Below are positions 1 to 8,071 of a DNA stretch of 64,000 nucleotides, in pieces. Source of the DNA: Cyclobacteriaceae bacterium (GTDB lineage Bacteria > Bacteroidota > Bacteroidia > Cytophagales > Cyclobacteriaceae); NCBI GenBank assembly GCA_029858965.1, contig JAOUDZ010000013.1:1-64000 (forward strand). Reading direction: 5' to 3'. The notes under the pieces are model-generated. The model had not been told where the DNA came from and did not search any database. It saw only the letters and a list, made by a program, of their open reading frames with translations. The position numbers and the translations under genes are program-made. Every line of letters starts with the position of its first letter. The first letter of the stretch is position 1.

Positions 1-200
1 ACTGCTCAAACTTCAGGCACCAGCCGCAGCGGATTTTTTCTTTTGGTGGCATAGGTGAGTTGATTTTGACAATTATCTGGTTACCAGAAAACGCATCGTG
101 TCTATTTTTGCTTGTCAAATCTATTAAATTGCTGTTAATATTGATGAGCCTTTTTTTGGGGCTCAACTTGTTTTTCGATTGATCCAAAAATCCCATAAGC

Positions 201-722
201 ATGAAAAAAACCATAATTACTTTCTTTGTCGTTCTCCTAGGCTTTGCGTCGATGGCACAGAATATTGATTTTGACGAAAAACTGAAGGAACTGGGCGTAG
301 AGCTGCTTCCTCCGGCGAAGCCTGTCGCAAATTATGTAAGGGCCGTACGTGCCGGAAATTTGCTGTTTCTTTCTGGGCATGGGCCAGTACGTGCCGATGG
401 GTCATATTTTACGGGCAAAGTAGGGAAGGACCTAACCATCGAGGAAGGTTACGAGGCAGCAAAGTTGACGGCCATTGGGTTAATCTCAACACTAGAATCC
501 GAATTGGGTGACCTCAACAAGGTAAAGCGTATCGTGAAAGTGAACGGGTGGGTTAACTGTACAACTGATTTTGGAGACCAGCCCAAAGTTATTAATGGAT
601 GCTCCGACTTAATGGTTTCTTTATTTGGCGAGAAAGGAAGACATGCACGTGCAGCGATGGGCGCTGGCGCACTTCCTATGAATATCACTGTTGAGATTGA
701 GATGGTGGTTGAAGTTGAATAA
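201..722 (+). CDS. RidA/YjgF/UK114-family protein with N-terminal signal peptide
   Basis: ORF; RidA-like core (VRAGNLLFLSGHGPV...GYEAAKLTAIGLISTLESELGDLNKVKRIVKVNGWVNC); hydrophobic leader MKKTIITFFVVLLGFASMAQ. Confidence 0.85.
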   Translation: MKKTIITFFVVLLGFASMAQNIDFDEKLKELGVELLPPAKPVANYVRAVRAGNLLFLSGHGPVRADGSYFTGKVGKDLTIEEGYEAAKLTAIGLISTLESELGDLNKVKRIVKVNGWVNCTTDFGDQPKVINGCSDLMVSLFGEKGRHARAAMGAGALPMNITVEIEMVVEVE

Positions 723-741
723 AAACAAAGGTCTCTTTTGA

Positions 742-1191
742 TCACTTCATCCATTCGAACACGGTATAATGAGATCCGTTCATGCCCATTGCTTCATAAA
801 CTTTTAAGGCACGTTCATTTGTTTTATCGGCATACAGCCGCAACCCCACAAGCTGAGGATCATTTTTAATGATGGTAATCAAATTGTCATACATCATTTT
901 GAAGACACCTCTTTTGCGGTGGCTTTCTTGTACGTACACGGACTGAAGCCACCATACTGTTCCGTTCCGCCAGTCGCTCCATTCGTATGTTATCATATGA
1001 CAGCCTATGATTTCGGATTCCTCCTTGACAACATAGTAGACACCCTTTGAGGGATCGTCAAACAGCGCTTTCATTCCTTTTCTAAGCGTCCCGGCATCCA
1101 AAATGACATTCTCGGTTTCGAATGCGAGACGCTGCTGAAAATCTACCAGGATATCTATGTGTTGTTGGATTGCTTTTTGTACGGAGATCAT
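742..1191 (-). CDS. GNAT family N-acetyltransferase
   Basis: ORF; QSVYVQESHRKRGVFKMMYDNL acetyl-CoA motif region and NERALKVYEAMGM. Confidence 0.85.
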   Translation of the reverse strand: MISVQKAIQQHIDILVDFQQRLAFETENVILDAGTLRKGMKALFDDPSKGVYYVVKEESEIIGCHMITYEWSDWRNGTVWWLQSVYVQESHRKRGVFKMMYDNLITIIKNDPQLVGLRLYADKTNERALKVYEAMGMNGSHYTVFEWMK

Positions 1192-1194
1192 GGG

Positions 1195-2334
1195 CTATGC
1201 TAATGCTTGTTGAATATCATGTATAAGATCTTTTACGTCTTCAATTCCTACGGAAAACCGAACAAGGTTATCTGTTACGCCTATGGAGGCTCGTTCGGAA
1301 GGTGTCATTTTTACGTGCGAGGTCTTTGCAGGGGAAGTCACCGTAGATTCTACTCCCCCCAGACTGATTGCCCGTCGGATCAACTTCAGTTTGCTCATAA
1401 ACAAATGAGCATCGCTATTTACTTCAAAGGATAACATTCCGCCATATCCTCCAGGCATCTGTGATTTGGCCAGTGCGTGATGGGGGTGCTCCGGAAGACC
1501 TGGATAATAAACATGGCCAACTCTCGAATCGGACTGTAGCAATTGCGCAATGGTTAATGCATTTTGATTCTGCTGACGAACCCGTAGCACAATTGTTTTT
1601 AAACTTCTTTCAACAAGCCAGCATGTGTGCGCATCCAACGATCCTCCGAAATGGATTGCGCTTTGCCAGATTTCTTGGATGATCGCCTTGGTGGCTACTG
1701 CAACGCCACAGCAAAGATCACTGTGCCCTCCGATATACTTGGTGCCACTATGGGTCACAATATCAATTCCAAAATCGATTGGATTTTGATTAACAGGTGA
1801 TGCGAACGTATTGTCTATAATACTTATAATACTGTGCTTTTTTGCGATAGCGGCAACTGCCCTGATGTCTGTAATCTTTAGCGTTGGGTTTGATGGCGTT
1901 TCAATGTAAATGATGCGCGTTTCCGGACGAATAGCTTTTTCGAAATTGCGGGAATCTGAAGCATCCACCATTGTATAATCGATACCATAACGTGGCAACT
2001 CATTTATTACAGCATGAAAAGTTCCACCATACAAATCATTTTGAAAGATGGCATGGTCGCCTTTTTTCATCATCGCGAAAAGAGACGTAAGAATGGCGGC
2101 CATACCTGAGCTGAAGAGCAGGCCGTCCTCTCCATTTTCCAATGCAGCTACTTTTTCGGCAACGGCTTTTTGATTTGGAGTGTTGAAATAACGCGGATAA
2201 CGTGTGGAATCGACACCCTCATAGTCGTAGGCTGAAGAAGGAAAAATAGGGGTAACGATCCCCTTGAATTGGGCATCACCTGGCGACCCGGTATGCACGC
2301 TTTTGGTCAGTTTAGAGAGATTATCTTTTCTCAT
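1195..2334 (-). CDS. PLP-dependent trans-sulfuration enzyme (cystathionine gamma-synthase/lyase family)
   Basis: ORF; conserved THSGTKYIGGHSD PLP-lysine motif, GEDGLLFSSGMAAI; start MRKDNLSKLTK preferred over the longer ORF (2394). Confidence 0.9.
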   Translation of the reverse strand: MRKDNLSKLTKSVHTGSPGDAQFKGIVTPIFPSSAYDYEGVDSTRYPRYFNTPNQKAVAEKVAALENGEDGLLFSSGMAAILTSLFAMMKKGDHAIFQNDLYGGTFHAVINELPRYGIDYTMVDASDSRNFEKAIRPETRIIYIETPSNPTLKITDIRAVAAIAKKHSIISIIDNTFASPVNQNPIDFGIDIVTHSGTKYIGGHSDLCCGVAVATKAIIQEIWQSAIHFGGSLDAHTCWLVERSLKTIVLRVRQQNQNALTIAQLLQSDSRVGHVYYPGLPEHPHHALAKSQMPGGYGGMLSFEVNSDAHLFMSKLKLIRRAISLGGVESTVTSPAKTSHVKMTPSERASIGVTDNLVRFSVGIEDVKDLIHDIQQALA

Positions 2335-2733
2335 TGAGACTTTTTTTGGACGATCAAAGATAGGCGTCAGGTACAAAGCAAAAAATTTGATCAAGAATAT
2401 TTCAATACATTCACCTGGATGTTATACCTACCATGAAGACTACAGATGCCGAAAAATTCAAGCTGAGGCTTGTGATAGAATTCTAAAAATAAGCCTACAG
2501 GCTGGAATGCGAATGAGAGCAATGGGATTGTGAAAGTTATGGCAAAGGATAAGAATCAATTTTACCTGGAGAAACGCTGTTGAAGATGATGAGCAAATAG
2601 TAGCTTCACCAGGTGGACATAACAAAACGAATAGGGACCTTTTGGAATGGGAACTCGGGCCCAAGGGCTGAATGCTAAATTGTTTTGATTGCCATGGGAA
2701 TAAGAGACGCAAAATCAAAGTAACCATGTTGCT

Positions 2734-3387
2734 ATGAAAGAAACGTTCAAAGTTTACATCGCGGATGATCACACGCTGTTTCGAAAAGCGTTGGTCACCT
2801 TACTTCGTACGTTCAAGAAGGTAGATGAAGTGATGGAGGCAAGAAATGGAAAAGAGCTGTTGGCGCTCATCAAACATGATGCGCCCGATGTGGCCATTGT
2901 GGATTTGCAAATGCCTGTCATGGATGGCGCTGAAACTTGTGAAAACATCATACAAAAGTATCCCGATGTTAAGGTAATTATCCTCACAATGCACGATAGC
3001 GGAAGATTCATACTTCGCATGATGGATATGGGTGTACACGCGTTTTTATTAAAGAACACAGAACCGGAAGAACTTGAGAGGGCTATCTATGCCGTTGTAG
3101 AAAAAGATTTCTATCACAATGATCTGGTCGCATCAATACTGAGAAAGAATGTGAAAGAGAAAAGAAGAAAACCGAGACCTCTTTTCGGGCCCGCAGCATT
3201 AACCGACCGTGAAAAGGAAATTCTGATATTAGTTTGCCAGGAACTAACAATGAAAGAAATCGGACAAAGACTTTTTCTCAGTGAAAATACGGTTCGAAAC
3301 CACCGGGTAAACATCATGGAAAAAGTAGGTGTAAACAATATCGTTGGGTTAGTGAAATATGCCTACGAAATCGGTTTGGTGTTGTAA
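2734..3387 (+). CDS. NarL/FixJ-type response regulator (REC + LuxR HTH)
   Basis: ORF; receiver KVYIADDHTLFRKAL...VAIVDLQMPVMDG and LuxR HTH LTDREKEILILVCQELTMKEIGQRLFLSENTVRNHRVNIMEKVGVNN. Confidence 0.92.
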   Translation: MKETFKVYIADDHTLFRKALVTLLRTFKKVDEVMEARNGKELLALIKHDAPDVAIVDLQMPVMDGAETCENIIQKYPDVKVIILTMHDSGRFILRMMDMGVHAFLLKNTEPEELERAIYAVVEKDFYHNDLVASILRKNVKEKRRKPRPLFGPAALTDREKEILILVCQELTMKEIGQRLFLSENTVRNHRVNIMEKVGVNNIVGLVKYAYEIGLVL

Positions 3388-3614
3388 TCTGCAAAAATTC
3401 TAAGTAGTACAATTGTACTAATTTACAACCCGTTTTTTCGGGGTGGTGTCGTTCAAAAACTGCTTCGCTTTTATGATGCGCGCTTTTTTTGTCATTCCCA
3501 AGTTCGGGCAGCAAGCTTGCTTATACTGATTTTTGAAAAAAAGATCTTTTCCCTGTACGAACTTTCCCATCTGGTTTGGGGATGAATTATGGTACATGGG
3601 GGAGCATAATTACG

Positions 3615-3998
3615 ATGAAGATTCTTGTAGTTCACAGGCAGAATAACACAGTTGATCAAATTAAGTCGGTGCTTAGCAGTTGCAACCCCGTTGTGCGCTA
3701 TGCTGAATCTGGTTTGGATGGGCTCCTAACCTCGCGAATTGAACATTTCGATGTTATAATCTGCGGCACCGACCTGCCTGTCGTCACAGGGCTTGAATTG
3801 GCTAGGTCAATACGAACCAATTCTATAAACCGGAATAGTCCTGTTGTTTTGCTTTCTGATGAAGTTGATGAAAAGATACGGCAGTTGGGCAAATCGCTGG
3901 GTGGAACGACACTTTTGGCAAGGAAAGATCTAGACGTTCAGCTGGCTGGAATTGTCCATAACCAGGTAGCGACAGAATCGAACAAAAACTTGGACTGA
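3615..3998 (+). CDS. Single-domain receiver-like protein
   Basis: ORF with ATG at 3615; DVIICGTDLPVVTGLELARSIR receiver core. Confidence 0.6.
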   Translation: MKILVVHRQNNTVDQIKSVLSSCNPVVRYAESGLDGLLTSRIEHFDVIICGTDLPVVTGLELARSIRTNSINRNSPVVLLSDEVDEKIRQLGKSLGGTTLLARKDLDVQLAGIVHNQVATESNKNLD

Positions 3999-4146
3999 TT
4001 TATAATTTAAGATTCGAAAGGAATAACAGCAATATGCGCTGTAAGATCCGGTCAATGAACAGGCCCGCGATACGAAGAGCCTCACTTGTTGCTTGCACAA
4101 AATTTCCGTTTACAGGAATAGTTGGCGATTGTCTGATCAAACAACC

Positions 4147-4176
4147 ACTCAACCCGGGCATTTTGCCCGGGTGAGT
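4147..4176. terminator. GC-rich hairpin between convergent genes (candidate bidirectional terminator)
   Basis: ACTC(a)ACCCGGGC-attt t-GCCCGGGTGAGT inverted repeat, one bulged base; no long T tract. Confidence 0.45.
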
Positions 4177-4261
4177 TACTGGTGCTGTTTACCTCACGGC
4201 ATTTTGAATTTGATATCCTCCTGCAGGGCAGATGCCATACGCTGTAAGAAGTTCGTTTTAC

Positions 4262-4618
4262 TCAAGAATTTTTATTGCGTTTATCCTTTAATAGATCTGT
4301 AAAGATGCTATTGAAAATGGAGAGAATCAGACTGAAAGCGAGGGCCCACCAGAATCCATCCACGTCAAATCCCGGAGTTAGATGTTCGACAAGGAGAATA
4401 ATTACGGCGTTAATCACGAGCAGGAATAAACCCAGGGTTAGAATTGTAATGGGTATGGTGAAAACCACCAATATGGGCTTTACAATTGCATTGGCCAGAG
4501 AAAGCACCGCTGCGACGAGAAGAGCATATCCATAATGCTCCACATGGACACCCGGAAGAAGGTACGCCGTTAATAAAACGGCTGCACCGGACAAAAGAAA
4601 CCTAACAATTCCGTTCAT
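4262..4618 (-). CDS. Phage-holin-family-IV/YvlD-like small integral membrane protein
   Basis: ORF; four hydrophobic segments; LANAIVKPILVVFTIPITILTLGLFLLVINAVIILL motif typical of the family. Confidence 0.8.
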   Translation of the reverse strand: MNGIVRFLLSGAAVLLTAYLLPGVHVEHYGYALLVAAVLSLANAIVKPILVVFTIPITILTLGLFLLVINAVIILLVEHLTPGFDVDGFWWALAFSLILSIFNSIFTDLLKDKRNKNS

Positions 4619-4682
4619 TACAAATTGATCTAAATTTGCCTCAAGTTCCGCTTTTTGGTTCAGAAGTCAAATTCTAACTTAC

Positions 4683-6059
4683 ATGGCAATGTACGCGATT
4701 GTTGATATAGAGACGACTGGAGGGTACGCTGAAGACCATCGCATCACGGAAGTGGCAATTTACCATCACGATGGCATTCAGGTTACGGATTCCTTTCATT
4801 CGCTTGTTAATCCTGGTAGGAATATTCCGCATTATATTACCGGGTTAACCGGTATTACATCCGAGATGGTCATGTATTCACCCGCGTTTGAGGAAATTGC
4901 GGATGAAATATTCAAGTGGCTTGAGGGGAAAGTTTTTGTGGCCCATAATGCTCATTTTGATTATTCCTTTCTGAAGAAGGAATTTGAGCAAGTTGGCATC
5001 AGCTGGCAATCGAAGAAGCTTTGCACCGTCCGTTTAAGCCGCAAAATCATTCCGGGTTTAAGATCGTACAGTCTCGGGAGCCTGACAGAAAGTTTGGGAA
5101 TAAAGGTAGTCAACCGCCATAGGGCGGATGGCGATGCCGCGGCGACAGTCAAAGTTTTTGATCAACTTTTGCGACGCGATCGCGATGGTTATATCGCAAA
5201 AGCGTTAAAACGCAACTCAGGAGAGACGATTCTTCCGCCCAATCTTCCCAAAGAAGAATTCGACAGGCTGCCTGCGCTTCCCGGAGTATATTATTTCCAA
5301 AACGCAAGAGGTGTAGTGATATATGTTGGAAAGGCCATCAACATTAAAAAAAGAATAGCAGGACATTTCACAGGTGATGCCCGCGAATGGAGTCGATCCA
5401 GAATAAGAAATGAGATACATCATGTTCGTTATGAATTAACGGGGAATGAGTTGATCGCATTAGTCCTGGAATCGCAGGAAATCAGGAGGCTATGGCCAAA
5501 ATACAATCAGGCGCAGAAAGCCAGGGTGGAAGAGTGGGGGATCTTTGATTATGAGGACAGGAATGGGTTCCTCCGGTTTTCAATTAATATTGTTGCCAAG
5601 GGCTCTCGCCCCTTAGTTAGGTTTAGTTCGAAGGGGGAGGCATGGAACTTTTTATGGGAGAAAGTGCATGACTTTGATCTCTGTCCAAAGCTAAGCGGAT
5701 TGCAGATTTCAAAGGGTCTATGCTTTGACTACCAGTCAGGTACTTGCCGCGGAGCCTGCATGGGCATCGAATCCACCAAAAAATATAACAAACGCGTGGA
5801 GAAAGCCATACAGGCATTTAACGACGAAGGAGAAACAGTTGCCATTATCGGTAAAGGCCGGCACAAGGAAGAGCAATCATTAGTGCTTGTTGAGAAAGGA
5901 ACTTATGTAGGTTTTGGATTCTTTGATCGTGAAGCTGCCATAACTGATTTTGAATCGGCAATGCATTATGTTAGCAGGAGTTATGAAACCAGGACGGTCC
6001 AGAATCTGATCAACTCCTACATTTCGAATCCGCGAGGCCTCAAAATTGTTGTCTTCTGA
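4683..6059 (+). CDS. DnaQ-like 3'-5' exonuclease fused to UvrC/Cho-like GIY-YIG endonuclease
   Basis: ORF; exonuclease DIETTGG...HNAHFDYSFLKKEF...HRADGDAAAT; GIY-YIG LPGVYYFQNARGVVIYVGKAINIKKRI; Cys cluster C..GLCFDYQSGTCRGACMG. Confidence 0.88.
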   Translation: MAMYAIVDIETTGGYAEDHRITEVAIYHHDGIQVTDSFHSLVNPGRNIPHYITGLTGITSEMVMYSPAFEEIADEIFKWLEGKVFVAHNAHFDYSFLKKEFEQVGISWQSKKLCTVRLSRKIIPGLRSYSLGSLTESLGIKVVNRHRADGDAAATVKVFDQLLRRDRDGYIAKALKRNSGETILPPNLPKEEFDRLPALPGVYYFQNARGVVIYVGKAINIKKRIAGHFTGDAREWSRSRIRNEIHHVRYELTGNELIALVLESQEIRRLWPKYNQAQKARVEEWGIFDYEDRNGFLRFSINIVAKGSRPLVRFSSKGEAWNFLWEKVHDFDLCPKLSGLQISKGLCFDYQSGTCRGACMGIESTKKYNKRVEKAIQAFNDEGETVAIIGKGRHKEEQSLVLVEKGTYVGFGFFDREAAITDFESAMHYVSRSYETRTVQNLINSYISNPRGLKIVVF

Positions 6060-6065
6060 ATTCAA

Positions 6066-6767
6066 TTATTTTTTTCTCCCTACTTCCTCAGGGTAAAGAT
6101 CGTGCACGAAGTCGCTTGTAAAAACTTCTTTTGTGTCGATGTTCATTAAGGATAACACGCCGGACCAGCCAGCGCCGGTATCCATTAACCAAACACCACT
6201 GGAGTATATCGGTTTTTGTGCCGGTATAGGCGTGTGACCCACATATACCTCATCGTATGCGGTAAGTCTATAATTAATATTATTGTCATATTGACTAAGG
6301 GCCTTTCTGGCGAGCGTCCTGTCCCACAGTAGCGTTTCCAGGGTTTGTTCCTCCGGTTCCATTTGCGGGTCAATCCCGGCGTGCACAAATAGTTTGTTCA
6401 TGTTTAAAAAAAAGGGAAGGGCCTTTCTCAAAAACCGAATATGTTGGTTTGGTAATCCTTGCTTATAAGATTGGATAGTGGCCTCTCCGCCCTGTCGGGA
6501 TCGCCAGATACGGTCGGCTTTGCCGTAGGTCATCCAGTGCAATGCACAAATGTCGTGGTTGCCAAGAATATAAGTGAGATTTTCAATTTTTAGTAATTCA
6601 TCAATGCACAATTTCGTTTCAGGCCATCCATCGCAAACGTCACCCAAACAAATCAAGAAATCTTTCTCGAAATCAAATTGGGATCGCTCCAGACACTGCC
6701 GAAGAGCCTTATAGGCGCCATGAATATCTCCAACAACAAATGTTCTGGACAAGCCTTTTGACAACAT
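6066..6767 (-). CDS. Serine/threonine-phosphatase-like metallophosphoesterase
   Basis: ORF; VVGDIHGAYKAL, CLGDVCDGWPE, ILGNHDICALHW, VHAGIDP, GHTPIP motifs. Confidence 0.9.
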   Translation of the reverse strand: MLSKGLSRTFVVGDIHGAYKALRQCLERSQFDFEKDFLICLGDVCDGWPETKLCIDELLKIENLTYILGNHDICALHWMTYGKADRIWRSRQGGEATIQSYKQGLPNQHIRFLRKALPFFLNMNKLFVHAGIDPQMEPEEQTLETLLWDRTLARKALSQYDNNINYRLTAYDEVYVGHTPIPAQKPIYSSGVWLMDTGAGWSGVLSLMNIDTKEVFTSDFVHDLYPEEVGRKK

Positions 6768-6799
6768 AATGTACTTTCTATGAAAAATTCACAACCTAT

Positions 6800-6833
6800 T
6801 TGGCAATAATTACGCTATTTTTGGCGTCTATAA
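6800..6833 (+). promoter_or_regulatory. Putative Bacteroidota-type promoter for the MoxR gene
   Basis: TTG at 6800-6802 and TATTTTTG (TAnnTTTG) at 6826-6833, 23-bp spacer; ATG at 6848. Confidence 0.5.
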
Positions 6834-6847
6834 ATAGGAATTGTTGC

Positions 6848-7831
6848 ATGGAAGTAACTATTGAAAAACTGCAGGAACACAAAGAAAAAATAAAACAGGT
6901 TTATGCCGAAATGGCCAAAGTAGTGGTTGGCCAGGAGTACATGGTGAATCGGCTCATGATTGGGTTGTTCACCAATGGGCACGTTTTATTGGAAGGTGTG
7001 CCCGGTCTTGCCAAAACCCTTACAATAAGCACCTTAGCGCAGGTGTTGCACCTTGAATTTCAACGCATTCAATTTACGCCGGATCTCCTTCCTGCTGATC
7101 TGGTTGGTACGATGATTTACAACCAGAAAGACGGGAAGTTTGAAGTGAAGAAAGGACCGATTTTCGCAAACATTATTTTGGCTGATGAAATTAACCGTTC
7201 CCCTGCCAAGGTACAGTCGGCGTTGTTGGAAGCCATGCAGGAAAAGCAAGTGACTATTGGTGAAACGACTTTTACGCTGGATAAGCCATTTCTGGTAATG
7301 GCTACCCAAAACCCCGTTGACCAGGAGGGGACTTATCCTTTGCCAGAAGCACAGGTAGATCGTTTTATGATGAAGGTGTTTGTGGACTATCCCACGAAAG
7401 ACCAGGAAATGGAAATCATGCGGAGGATTTCCAACATGCAATTTGATTTTACCGTGGGCACAGTGCTCAGCAAGGAAGACATTTTTTCCATACGCAATCA
7501 GGTCAACCAGGTTAAAATCTCGGAATCGCTCGAACGCTATATCATTGAGTTGGTATACGCTACACGCAATCCGCTTGATTATAAGTTAAGCGAAGAGGCT
7601 CAATACATACAGTTTGGCGCCTCCCCCCGCGCCAGCATAAATCTTAATCTTACATCCAAGGCGCTAGCTTATATGGACGGCAGAGATTATGTTTTGCCTG
7701 AAGACATCAAGGAGGTGGCGCGTGATGTTCTGAATCACCGGATCATCCTCAACTACGAGGCCGAAGCTGACAATGTGCGCACATCAGATATAATTAAAGC
7801 CATCCTCAATAGGGTGCCTATCAACAAATAG
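6848..7831 (+). CDS. MoxR-family AAA+ ATPase
   Basis: ORF; GHVLLEGVPGLAKT Walker A, IILADEINRSPAKVQSALLEAMQEKQVT, MATQNPVDQEGTYPLPEAQVDRFM. Confidence 0.92.
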   Translation: MEVTIEKLQEHKEKIKQVYAEMAKVVVGQEYMVNRLMIGLFTNGHVLLEGVPGLAKTLTISTLAQVLHLEFQRIQFTPDLLPADLVGTMIYNQKDGKFEVKKGPIFANIILADEINRSPAKVQSALLEAMQEKQVTIGETTFTLDKPFLVMATQNPVDQEGTYPLPEAQVDRFMMKVFVDYPTKDQEMEIMRRISNMQFDFTVGTVLSKEDIFSIRNQVNQVKISESLERYIIELVYATRNPLDYKLSEEAQYIQFGASPRASINLNLTSKALAYMDGRDYVLPEDIKEVARDVLNHRIILNYEAEADNVRTSDIIKAILNRVPINK

Positions 7832-7998
7832 AATTTCGAGAAGCCGAAATAAGAAGCCATTTCATTTTGCCTCACCCGCATTTTGCCATATTAAAGTTCT
7901 TCAGACCTTGTTAAGGCATTGAATGTTGGAGGTATAATCATCGCTGCATGAAATAGCCCTAATCACCCTTTGGTAGCCCGATCCCGGTATTTTCTCTA

Positions 7999-8054
7999 TT
8001 AACAATTTGGTAACAAATGCGTAGGCATGAAGTAATATTATAGGGAGACCTTTG
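7999..8054 (+). promoter_or_regulatory. Promoter with four 11-bp-phased direct repeats (Pho-box-like) upstream of the TonB receptor
   Basis: TTAACAatttg GTAACAaatgc GTAGGCatgaa GTAATAttata at 7999/8010/8021/8032, then gaccTTTG ending 8054; ATG 8072. Confidence 0.6.
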
Positions 8055-8071
8055 CATCAAATTAAATTCAT

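Noticed and set aside
1-58. Possible C-terminus of an upstream gene (LLKLQAPAAADFFFWWHR*)
   Set aside because: Too short to assign or to distinguish from chance.
2458-2772. 104-aa minus-strand ORF in the gap before the LuxR-type regulator
   Set aside because: Antisense, no recognisable motif, overlaps the regulator start; treated as spurious.
4093-4302. 69-aa plus-strand ORF
   Set aside because: Contains the GC-rich terminator-like hairpin and overlaps the convergent membrane-protein gene.
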